NCBI RefSeq assembly: GCF_964199755.1
Contig: NC_133897.1
Span: forward strand, 17,722,492-17,786,491
Direction of reading: 5' to 3'
DNA from: Larus michahellis
Taxonomy: Eukaryota; Chordata; Aves; Charadriiformes; Laridae
Length of the DNA: 64,000 nucleotides
The notes under the pieces were generated by a model, which saw nothing but the letters and a program-made list of their open reading frames with translations, was not told the origin of the DNA and did no database searches. Below, one piece after another: positions 25,183 to 36,917 of this stretch. The stretch's first letter is position 1, and each line of letters opens with the position of its first letter. Both the position numbers and the translations under genes were made by a program.

Positions 25183-28100
25183 CCAATGTTACACAGCTTT
25201 TTGTTAGTAAGAAGCAACTGATTGATAAACCGGTCTTGATCAACTCTCAGCCCAAACAAAAAAGCCCTCACAGGGATTAATGAGTGTAGCTACTTCATCT
25301 AAATAACAGGGTTTGAAAGAATTACCCTGGAATAATGAGAATTTTGTTGGAAAATGCCACAGAACAAATGACATTGTTATTCTGGTTCATGCTTACAAGA
25401 GTATGAACCTTCTGGGAAGACTCTTTTTCAAGTTCAGTTTTAGAGGAATCTGTGGAGGGATGGGGAAGGTTTCCCAGCCCGCCTGGGACTTCAGCAAAGC
25501 CCCTTCTACTCGGTGGCCCCGTGCTCCAGCCTCGGGAGTGAAGGCCAGGCAGGTTGGTTCAGAGCTTGCAAGGAGTGCTTTGGTGCCTTTGATGTTTGCT
25601 CCTGCAGAAGCAGCTATTCCATGGTAAAAATACATAATTTTTGCACAGCAGCTCGCAGCGTCACATTGCGAGAAAGAAGCTGAGCCGAGGGAAGGAGGTC
25701 CGATGCCGCAAGGTCAGTGGCAGCAGAACAGATGCATCATTTCATCCTGAAAGAAAACACCTCCTCATACGCGCTGCCCCTGTTATCCCTCCCACCACTC
25801 ACTACTGGTGGCATTTGCCTTTCTGGAAAGTGAGCCCACCGCAGAGAAAAAGTAATTTATCTTCTTCTTTTAGGAGATGTTTTTGCTGGCAGAGCCAGAC
25901 ACCAGTGAACACATGCCAGTGAAGCCCATCAACACAGTTGTTGCCTGTCTGGGAGCGCACAGCTCAGCAGGGAGATGTGTTGGGCTGCGGCAGCCACTTG
26001 CACCTCAGCTGGTGGATTGCCATGTACCCGACGGCGGGACAGCCGGCGCCCCGTGGCACCACGTGTGACTTCATGGAGCAGCGAGGAGGAGGCTCGGCTG
26101 TGGTTCAGCTAAGCAGCAAATGTTTTTTGACAGGGAACAGCAGTGTGAAGTTTAGTCTGCTGTACTGGGCTGAAGTCATCCAAAATTATAATCTGCAGCA
26201 TCTCCCCACCCACCGAGTTGCTGCTCCTGGGAGCAGACCACCCAATCTGTCTTCCTCTGCATACCACAGGCTACTGCAAGGCCAAGTCCACGTGTTGTCC
26301 CTATGCACTACGGGATGAAGAGCTTTCCAACTGATTACCTTCACCATCATCAGGGACTGGTTATGGTTAAATTCCATGCAGATTTTTTTTTTTTTTATTA
26401 ATGCTGGGGATAAACCCAAAATCAAGATAGGAGGTGGTGTTTTGCTGTCTCCTGACAGGATCTGCCTTTCTACCATCTGTTGAACATGCAGAAGAGGGAC
26501 AACATTTGTCCGGGACATGGACTTAATACCAGAAAGGTGTAAGTGATGCAGCAGCCCATCACTGAATAAGCTGGTAGGTGAGAGGGAAAGCAGACAGAGA
26601 GCAGAAATTATTTATCACAATAAAGAACCCACCCAGGGCTTGTCCCAGCACAAGGGACAGGGGAGGGGAGGGACAAGGGGACAAGGGAGAGGGGAGAGTA
26701 AGGTTCAGAGGCAGGTGTGAGGAGACCAGAGGAGGGGGGAATGGCACACAGCCCAGACCCTGACTTGTGTGCTTTTATCATGGTGAAAAGCATGACGCAA
26801 AAGGCAGAGAAGCAGAGGGGATCACAGGGCAGTGCCTGCCTTGGGCTGCCACCAGGCACCCCATCTCTCAGGAGGCACCTTCTGCAGAGCAGCTCAGAGC
26901 AGGATGCTCTGCCCTGACCACAGGGGAAGCCACGGATGCACCCAACCATTCGGCATATCCCTACCTCCCTGCTGGGCTCCCATAAAACAAGTGGCAGGTG
27001 TGTACGGGGCGGTGGGGGCATGCAGGAACACTGCCAGCAGAGGCTGAATGGCACGGGGCAGCCGACGCGCCAAGGTGGGCACTCGCTTGTGCAGGCACCA
27101 CATGTGGGGTACAGATGTGGCAACATCTGCTTGAAACGTCACCAGTCCGTGCACACAGGGCAGAGCAGGAATGGTATGGAGAAGGAGAGAGCTGCTGGAG
27201 ACCCTGAGGACCTCGGCCCGGGGGGAGCAGGGCTCCAGCTTGCCAAGCACTGGCATCTCAGGTGGGTGATGGATAAATGGCCTGTGTTTATCCAGTATGA
27301 ATCTCATTACTTCCAAAGATTAAGCTTCACATTTACACGCCTCAATCTCACAAACCTCCCCTTTGAGTCTCATGGGATCAAAAAAAGAGCCCCTCTGAAA
27401 GGCAGAGGGGGTTTGCTCTTTTCAGCCATCCTGCAGCACATTCACAAAGAAACTATTTTCCACAATGGAAAAATTTCTCCTGTTTTGAACTGAAGTGGAT
27501 GACCAGAAAGTTAAATCACTGCAACCTGTTTCAAGCCCCAGGTGCTGGTAGCAAGTTGGTCCTCATGCCGCGTCCATCAGCCGTCCCTGCTTTCAGGCAC
27601 ACGGCTCTCTTCGGCTCGCTGCGGTACGGAGTCACTCAGGGGCTGGCAGCAACAACCCGCCTGCCTTTGCTCACTGGTTTTGAAATACAGACGAAATTTC
27701 TTCAAGCTGTGCAAATGCCTTAAAAGGAAGAAAACAGAATTAGCACACTTCTCATGCGGTCCGTGTAGGAAGGGACTTCTCCCTCCAGTGTTATACCAAG
27801 AGAAAACGTGCTCTGTGTTGTATCCCTAACAGGGCTGAGCAGCACAGGAACACTCTCATGGACTTTGCAGGGGAGACAGGCAAAGGAAGGAGTCAGTCCC
27901 TTTCCATGTTAATAGATCTATTCACTTCCCTGGGCCAGAATTTCCATTTCCAGAGAGAAATGGATCACTTTAGCCTAGTGTTTTGGAATTGGAGCTAAAC
28001 CCAGGAGCATCACAGCAATCAGAATTTTCTCTCTCCCTTACTGGAAAGTCGGGGGTGATGTTCTCTGCCAAGAGAAAGCAGGGCAGCCAGCTCCCCCACC

Positions 28101-28650
28101 CCCAGGGACTTTGGATGATTTGGGGAATGCTTCTGTCCAGGGGGTCCCCCAGGGAGGGACACGGGGGGAGGATGCTGAGATGGTCTCTGTGAGATACGGC
28201 ACGTACCCTACAACTTCCCAATAGAGCACGAGACATTTCAAAATTCCCCAACCAGAGCTGCAGCTTAGTCGACCAGCGAAGCGTAATTGCTCCCAGCTCT
28301 GAAGTCACGTTGGGCGAGGACAGAGCTTTCCATGTTACCTCTTCTCCAGCTAGAAAAGCGAAAGCTGCAAGGTCCACCCGGTTGCACAAGAAGGGCTCGC
28401 TTACGCAGGGGGATTTCCCGAGGAGGAGAGCAGCTTGCTGAGCCCAGCCCTGCAAGACAGACGCTCTCTGCGTCACGGGATGCTGTGTGGGCACGAGGCA
28501 CGGTACTGCGGTGGTGGGGGCGGTTGCCTTGGGAATAAAGCCCACGTCAGTCTTTTTTCTGGTGATTACAACATAAAGAGAACATAAGTTATTAGAAGCT
28601 GCTCTGATACTTAGTGCTGACAGGCTGCAAGAGCTCATAAAAGCAGAAGA
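25183..28650. other. Intergenic sequence, no gene seen
   Basis: No recognised exon. A purine-rich, GGGACAAG-like stretch lies at about 26,648-26,702. A 222-codon minus-strand frame (27,970-28,638) is the longest non-repeat frame in the window, but I recognise no family in it; see the findings. Confidence 0.5.
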
Positions 28651-28870
28651 ACCATAGAATCATAGAATGGTTTGGGTTAGAAGGGACCTTAAAGATCATC
28701 TAGTTCCAACCCCCTGCCCTGGGCAGGGACACCTCCCATAGACCAGGATGCTCAAAGCCCCATCCAGCCTGGCCTTGAACACCTCCAAGGGATGGGGCAT
28801 TGACATCTTCCCTGGGCAACCTGTGCCAGTGCCTCACCACCCTCACAGTAAAGAATTTCTTCCTAATGTA
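28651..28870 (-). mobile_element. CR1 LINE fragment (3' end)
   Basis: A minus-strand CR1 copy. On the plus strand it opens with CATAGAATCATAGAATGG, then the 3' UTR complement (GACCTTAAAGATCATCTAG) and about 100 bp of the ORF2 end (RHWHRLPRED in the minus frame). It is truncated at about 28,870. Confidence 0.94.
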
Positions 28871-31800
28871 GCTTCCTATGCTCATGAAACAGGTGGAGGA
28901 GCGGGGGGAACTGGGGGCTTTGTTGGGGGTCACTTTTAGGGCCCCTCTTCCAGGGGTGACAGCTGTGTGGCTGCGCGAGTGCCTGTGCCCACACACGAGG
29001 GCAATGCAGGAGCAGGGACTGGGTGGCAGCCGCAGCTGAAAGGGGGTGCAAAACTCAGCCAAAGGGTGTGCAAAGCTGCCGTCTTCCAGCAGGAGCTCAG
29101 GAAAGCACTGCACAAGTTTCTTTGCCGAGACAGGGGAAAATCCAACAGTTTCCACGATTTTCTTGTCTCAGCCTGTGCTGAGCCACCACAGCACGTATGT
29201 GTTTTGCTGTCGACAGTTTTCACTAGAGGTTGAAGTGGTGTAGCCACAGTCACTCCCTGGTACCGCTAGAATCCAATTCCACAGCAGAATTTAATCCAAA
29301 TCGTTTTACTTTTAATGACTGAGGGTAAATTGCCCTACTCTGCCTCCACTGATTGCCTATGCCAAAAAAATGAGACTGATTTTTCCTTCTGTCAGCGAGG
29401 TAAATATACTAAAAAAAGGCTTTCAGTCGACTTACATGACTATTGTCACATCTGATCCACATTAATCTTTTAACAGCCTTAAGCTTGCTCTTGATTCAAC
29501 ACCAGACCTCGCGAGGGAGGAAAGCGCTACTCTCCCCCTGAGTTATAACAGAGTGATTTTGCAAATCTCAATACATTTTGCTCGTTAAAAACAGGAGCTT
29601 GTTTCTGCAAACTGTACCAGTAGGGACAGGCTGTTATAGCCCAACAAGAAGCTTTCACGCTGATGTGTATAAAATGCCTTAGAACTGTGAGGGAGGAACA
29701 AGAAAACTTTCATGAACAACCGAGAAATCCACCCTTGAACTATGGGGGGTTTTGAGCATCTTGTCAGCTGCATCCTTAGTGCCAATGGAGAAAATCAAGG
29801 GGGGGGGGGGCCTTGTTTCTCTTAATTTTTATAGGTATCAGACCAAACCCAACACTTTTTAAAAGTAGCTTTATTTAAATTAGTGCATTAAATAGATGCA
29901 TATAAAAATGGCCTAATATGACAGTAATTATTACACCGTACAAATCTAAATATAATCTTTAAGCCTGACAGTCAAAGGGTATTATCAAAAGGTGTTTTTT
30001 CATCCTGTCATGCTACTCCTTATCCTGGTGTTACAGATATTTAAATGGGAAGATTAAAGTGTGTCTCAGGATCTATACTCCTTTTTTTCTGCTTCTTTCA
30101 GCAACGAACAGTAGTGTCAGTGTTAAACGACGTTATAATATCTTGTTTAGTCAAAAACATCACCATTATTTGAGCATTTGAAATAGTCAGCTATGCTTTT
30201 ATCACAGCATCAACTGAGCTATTTGTTGGATCAGTTGGATCAAGTTTCCAGACGACTTCCCATTCTTCCAGATACACACTGGCTCATTTACAGAAACAAA
30301 GACTGGACTGGAAGGGATGACTGGCTCACCAGACCTACTGACCGTTCATCACAGCGTGATGCTTCAACAGAAGACATGCTCCGTTTCTTCTTCCCAGCAT
30401 AAACTGCTGTGTAATTGATTTTTCAGTAATTTTTCAAAGATGCCGAAAAGATTTGGGATTCAGCATAGAAGCCCTTTGAAAATTCAAGTTGCGTTTACAC
30501 ACAGATGCTTCTCTGTATCAGAACGTGGTGTTCTGCCCTGTGTTTGCATGCATTTCACGTATGAGTGCAGTAGCGGAAATCAAAAACCCCTTCCTTTATT
30601 ATTCTTTATGCCTTTATTCATAACCAAGAACAATCAAGATCCTCAGCCTTCTGTTGAAGGCTTTCAACTTCTGTTGAAAGCCATTAAGCTACAGACATAT
30701 ACACAAACACTAGCTAGGGCTTCAACCCTGACTAGAAGAAAAATCTGACCTTTGGGCAGGTAGACAGAATATCCCTGGCTTTTTTTTTTTTAAATTAATC
30801 TTCACCAGCAATAAAATATATAGATCAAATCAAATCCTCATGATGAGGCTGAAATAAAAATATCAGTGTTACCACCTGCTTCCCTCCTGAATTGTGTTGC
30901 AACTTAAAATCTTTGATAGCACAAATCATTAATTCAAATTTATTCTCGCCTGACTTGATAGCTTTCCTGTACGAAGCAGGTTTTCATAAGATAATTAACT
31001 GAACGTCAGAGAAAAGAATTGCTATAAATGGTTAGGACTGATAGAAGGAGGAGAACAGTCTCACAGAAGTCCACATTCTTCTAATAAACATGCCAAGAAA
31101 AAATACAATCATTAGACAACATCATGTCCAGCCATCAGGATTTATTTCCTTCTTTCCAGAGGAAAAAAAAGGGTACATGATCTGATCTTGGAACACGGCC
31201 TCCAACTGCTTCAAAAATATATTCAGCTCTCAAGATATGGGACAAGAAAGTAAATTTTTCCTTGAATGTGTGTGGTATGGAACCTAAAAAATTATGGGTT
31301 TGGCTGTAATGTTTGCCATAACATGTATTTGATCGATGCTGTAAGGCATCACACGTTCTCCCACTGGTATGAGAAGAAGCTGACAGTCAGTTTCAAGAAG
31401 ATGCATCATTTGGGAATGAGTTATTCTCCCAAAAATAGCAAGGTGTGATACACGCCTCAGCTTCTCCTGGCTATAGAGCCGCATTAGCTCTAGTGCTGCA
31501 CTTTATGTAGATAAAGGTAACAGAGGATCAGAGGGACAACCCTTGAAACTAAAGCTGACGTGCTTGCATGGGCACATGCAGAGACAGGCCATGGTCTGAA
31601 GAGTGCATGGTAACATCCAAACCTACCAAACAAAAGCAGTCCCACATCCCACCCTTTCCAGGTCCTGGGAAAGAGACACAAGCTTGGGTCTTCATCCTCA
31701 ACAAGCAGAGGCTTTCCTGGAAGGAGGAGACATCAGGGGAGAGCTGGTAGACTCCCACAAGAAGACATGTCGTCATGATGTGCAATGGGGTGTCCAATAA

Positions 31801-34800
31801 AATGTTGTAAAGCTTTACACAAAATTATGTCCCCAACAACTTCATCTCTTGCCAATTTGCAAAGCCCGTGTTGAATGAATAGGCAAAACCCAAACTGACA
31901 GGTGAACAAGTTTCCGAAGCGCTATTGCAGACGCCATTACAGACATTAAAAAGGCGCAGGGCTGTAAGAAAAGTCCCGAGCTAACCACGTTACCTGCCAA
32001 TTTCCCCTGACTCTTAAGTACATGAAATACCTACATGAACATAAACTGCTGTCAAGAACTCATGCTGCAACAGCGTGACTGAGCATTTCTAAGGACCTTC
32101 CCCTTGACGCAGACCCAGACTTTAATCGCAGAGCTTGGGTAAAGAGTAAACGAGCTGTTCAAGCTGAAAAATTAAACCTCCTCATCTACAGACAGCGTCC
32201 AGCCATGCCAGCTAGACAGCAAGTATTTGACGGCAAGCTGTTTATAGCCTACCTCTGCCAGGGGAACAATTTGAGTAGTATCAGAATAGGGTTTTTCCTG
32301 TCGTGCTTCCCATTCCCAGACTTCTTTGTAAAGTCTGCAAACAGAGATGCCAACATACCCCATTCTGACCTACATAGCAAACAATTGGACGTGTGTTCCC
32401 GCTGCGTTATCACCGAAATGAATCATTGTCGCGACTCCTCCACGGCCTGGCAGGACGGAGAGTTTTCTGCTGGGAAGCGTCAGTTGAATCCCGCACCTAC
32501 TGCTCTCATGACACCAACCGCATATTTTGTGTTTATCGCAGAAAAGAAAAACACACAGCAGAAAAAGGCTCAGCTTTAAATTCTGCTCTTTGCCAGGACA
32601 AACATGGGAGCAAGTGAAGCACAAGTCTGAAAGCTCGAGCTTATTGAGCTCCAGGGAAAAAAATTAAAATAATTTCATCAATCTTTTTTGGAAAACAGAA
32701 TAAAGATGTTAGATAAAAATGTCCATCTCCCCCAACAACATAAATTGCACAAATCTGAGGAATAGAAATGGCCATGCTATAACGTCGTTGACCACTCTTT
32801 CTGTATCGGAGAAGAATTTTAGGGTTGTGTCCTGCTGTTATGGGAATCAGGAGGGAAAAAACTTGCTGGGAATGGGGCATGGGGATGACAAACTGTTCTT
32901 CGCCTTCTCAGGCTTCACAAATCCCTGGGCCGGCTTGGCAATGGAAGGTCCCCACTGAATCAGAAAAATTAACTTCAGGGGAAGGCATCCCTACTGGGAG
33001 CGAGCAGCTGGCAGTAGTTAATATTTATAGTCTTCTGCCGCAATGGTAGGTGGGGTCTAAAAAAGTATAGGAGATTTGGACTAGGTGTCTTTGAATCAAG
33101 CCTGCATTAACCTATGTGATCTGAAGCTTCTCTCTTACCAGCATTTGGAGCATAAAATCCTATCACTTATGCCTAACTGCCACATACCTGTAACCCTGTA
33201 CATGTGGGATAAAATTAAATCAAGACAAACTGAGACACCCTTATTCTCTCTTTATAATTTATAAGGATAAAAGGCGAGTTTTTTGCCAGGGCAGGGTTCG
33301 GGAACTTTAGATATCCTGCTAGAAAAAATTTCTTCTCTCCCCATTAAGAGATATCTTTCAGAGTTTGTCAGACATCCAAAATATTACTTCTTCTCTCTTC
33401 ATTAGAAACCATGTTTTGTAAGCGACAGAGACATACTCTTCACAGACCACCATTTACTTAAACAAATTATTCATCATAAAGTGATGCTGGAATGCAAGAA
33501 ATGCTACATCTCTGACCATGACTCAACAGCAGTTGGTTTGACCTTTGTTTTGTTTGGAAAATTCCCAAAGCTAAAGACCTCTGTTGGGTGAATTTAAGCT
33601 GGCTGACAATCAGGTTGGCTTTCTCAGGGTTTTGTTTTCTTGCCTTTTTTTTTTTTTTTTGGTGAGCTCTACAGACATAGTTCCCCGGGTGCTGAGGGGC
33701 TCAGAGGTCAACAGTTCAAAACCGTTGCTCTACGAAATGCATCGTCATTTCGGTATGCAACCAACCCCTGCCCACACAGCAGGAAGGAAAGCGCCAGGTA
33801 TCTTATTCTTTATCTCGTCAAAGACTTCAACAGCACAACGGAACAGCAACTTACTGAACAAATACAGAGGAGATATTTTACTTTATTATTTATCCCCTAG
33901 AAGAAATATACAATTACTTGCTGCAAAACATTTCAAAGATTTAAAATACTGTCTACAGTAAAAAGGGGAACTAAAATCATACAGCCCAAGTGGGAGAAGT
34001 GTGAAAGTCCGTTGCTATCCGTAAGCATTTGCATTTTTAGGATAACTGAAAATGATAATATTCCACATTACTAAGCCAACTGCAATGCAAACCCTCTTAA
34101 ACATGAATTTTAGTGCAGAACTGTAATAGCTAAGGTCCTTAGTGTCACAGCAAAACAGATCGTGGTCATTTCAAATGAGACCTTACTTTGCAAGCTCAGA
34201 TACCAAGTAATTATAGCAAAGCCTCTTTTGATGGGTGTCCAAAGATAATTTTCAAAAGGAAGAAGTATGAATTACATAAAGATCCACAAAACAATTCTCT
34301 ATATTGTATTTTTGGAGTCACAAAATCTCTGAATCTCATTTCACAATGGAGCCAGTAATGCTTCATTTTTATTTACTGTTGTGGCTAAATACGCATCCTC
34401 CCGTGTATTGGATACTGTAATTTCCATTTAGTACGCTCTCCCAAATCCCGTCCTTTTTTAAAAAGTAGCGCACCACTGGGAGGATGACAGAAAATTAAGG
34501 GAGGAAAATTGGTTCACAGAGACAAGGCAGCGTTCCTTGTTATTGCCGGATTGTTACATGTACTACTTTCCACTATACAATTATTTTTGATATTTAATCT
34601 CATAGTAATTACCATTTATCTAATTACTTGAAATATGAAGCCTCTATGGATTCTCCCAGTTCTTTCTCTCATCCTGAAAATCTCCAGTAATAGCTCCTAG
34701 AGGAGGACTTCAGAAAACCAAAGTTAAGCTGTAAATATTCAGGAAGTATTTAAATTAAAACTGTTTTTCAGCCTAACAATCCAACTTCTAACATATGTAC

Positions 34801-35340
34801 CCTTTCTTCTGCAGGATAGCACAGTTTTGCCTGTGTTCAATATGAGAAAATGCAATTCAGAATTACGGGAATTGTTCCATCCCGTGGAGTCAGTAACACA
34901 AATGGGAGGTTATGCCTTAGTAATTCATGGGGCCTTTACCTCCCCTGTCGGGCTGCGAGGATAAAACCTAGAAGACATATTCTGGGAGTTGTTCCATGCA
35001 AGATTCCTGTGCAGGGCTGCACTGTTTACATTGACTACAAATCTGTATGCACAAGAGAGCTCAGCATGGGAACAAAAACCTATCTCTGAAGTCTTTCTGT
35101 GAAACAAATTGAACATCGTTTTCTCCATAACAACAGAGGAAAACAGAAATAATTTTGAGGGGTAAAGCATCTCTCAAAAAAATTTGCAGGGAATTTCTGC
35201 TTTCTAATCCTGCAGACTGTGTTAAACAAGTCTCTTAAGTGAACAGACTTCCGAAAAATACATGGTTAGTATAGGTGAGGCCAATCATGTCCAGCTAATT
35301 GATCCCTCGACAAGCTAGGGAAAAGGCAGTATGGAGACTC
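28871..35340. other. Intergenic sequence, no gene seen
   Basis: AT content rises from here to the MTPAP gene. No exon, RNA gene or young repeat is recognised. A run of twelve G occurs at 29,799-29,810 and a T run at about 33,644-33,660. Unique AT-rich intergenic DNA of this kind can hold enhancers, but nothing specific can be called. Confidence 0.55.
29799..29810 (+). repeat. Poly-G run (12)
   Basis: Twelve consecutive G residues in otherwise AT-rich sequence. The length is likely to be unstable in replication and sequencing. Confidence 0.9.
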
Positions 35341-35433
35341 CTAGAATCATAGAATGGTTCGGGTTGGAAGGGACCTTAAAGATCATCTAGTTCCAACCCC
35401 CTGCCATAGGCAGGGACACCTCCCGCTAGAATC
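35341..35433 (-). mobile_element. CR1 LINE fragment (3' terminal stub)
   Basis: About 90 bp matching only the complement of the CR1 3' UTR and tail (TAGAATCATAGAATGGTTCG, then GACCTTAAAGATCATCTAGT and GGCAGGGACACCTCCCGCTAG). It is an extremely truncated insertion on the minus strand. Confidence 0.93.
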
Positions 35434-36737
35434 AATCTACACAAGAAATTTAGCAGTTGAAAAAAGTTGCATTGCAATGTGAGAGCCACAGTTTAAAAAC
35501 TACTCGTGTCTTGAATGCAGCTGTATTCACTGTTGCTCCACAAAATACTCCGGGCCAAATGAAATACTATTTTTTACAGGCCAGATCAATCAGATATGAT
35601 GAAAAGACAATGGGGAAGGGGGAAAGAAGCAGGAAGGTCCTGCAAAAGAAAGCAAACCAACCCTCTACTTAACGAAAGGACAAGAAACAAGTCTGCAAAA
35701 GCAGTGGATCAAGACTTTCAATTCAGAAGACTTATGGAGGAAGAGATTTTATCTCCAGGCAGAGGTTAGCCTTGTATAAATCCTAACCCTCGTTTTAGAC
35801 AAACTGACCCCAAATTACCCGTGACGTTTAGAAGAATTTTGTACTAGAAGAGAACCTTGGTGGTAATTTTGCGGTAAGCAAGACAAAGCATTTGGAAGAG
35901 AGAGCTTTCCAGTGAACAGGATGATTTCACTTCGAAAACCTTCCGAATTGTTGATTCATCAGATCTCCAAAGCAGCCCAGGCTGGAAACCCTAAACTTGC
36001 TTCAGTTAAAATTGGCATGGACCTTTAACTAGTCTGTTGGCAAAATTATTTAAATAAAGGTTCTTTGTCTATCTTTCCTTTTTCCAAAGGTACAAAATTG
36101 CATCAAGTAAAAACATAGCCTGTGCCCCCCAGAGAGTATAAACTAAATTGGACTTAGAAATAAATCTGCAAGAAGGCAGACATGCTGTTGTAAGAACACC
36201 TTTCCTCAACGACCACAGACCCAGCACGAGCGTGGAGTACAGCTACGCTGCACCCGAGAACCCGACTGCTCTGGACCCACAAGTAAGAGAGCATCAGCCA
36301 CGTGCCAAATCCAAGCTGACAAGCTCTGCTGGGCAGCAAAGTCCTCTTCCACACCTGCACGAGTGTCATGTCATGGGACCTCAAGAACAATAAAAAAGGA
36401 TGAACAGGTACCCACCTCAAATGTACAGATACAAATGTGGGCAGCCGGGGAACAAGGAGGAACTAGAGCTCCACATGCCACTACTACAGCACTGTTGGAA
36501 TAACAGATACAGTGGGAGAGCTCACGTGTGGTGGGAGCAGTGCGACAGTCGGATACAAGCTCCTCGGGAAGACAGGGAAGGAAGAAGGGAAAGACTGGAG
36601 GGGGCTCTTTACAGGAAAGAGCAGCTTGTGATGGATGGCAGTCTGATTGAGAGTGCGGGTCAGGATCGGAAAAGAAGCGGGTATGAGTGATGAGGACGTG
36701 GCAGTGTATCACAGACCAGCCCATCAGGGTGATGAGG
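35434..36737. other. Intergenic sequence, no gene seen
   Basis: Frames of 80-117 codons near 36,150-36,720 occur on both strands without domain content or splice sites that make sense. I see no gene. Confidence 0.55.
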
Positions 36738-36917
36738 ACAGTCTAGCACTGGAACAGGTTGTCCAGAGAGGCTGTGCAGTCTCCATCCTTGGAGATTTTC
36801 AAGGCCTGATTAGCTAAAGCCCTGAGGAACCTGGTCTAATCTCACAGCTGATCTTGCTTGTGCAGAAGGCTTGACTAGGACCAGAGGTCTCTCCCAACCT
36901 GAATTATACTACGATCC
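36738..36917 (+). mobile_element. Old CR1 LINE fragment
   Basis: A diverged plus-strand CR1 end: AGCACTGGAACAGGTTGTCC, then TCCTTGGAGATTTTCAAGGC, then the GGACCAGAGGTCTCTCCCAAC 3' UTR block. The tail is eroded to ACTACGATCC. The higher divergence suggests an older insertion than the other CR1 copies here. Confidence 0.82.
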
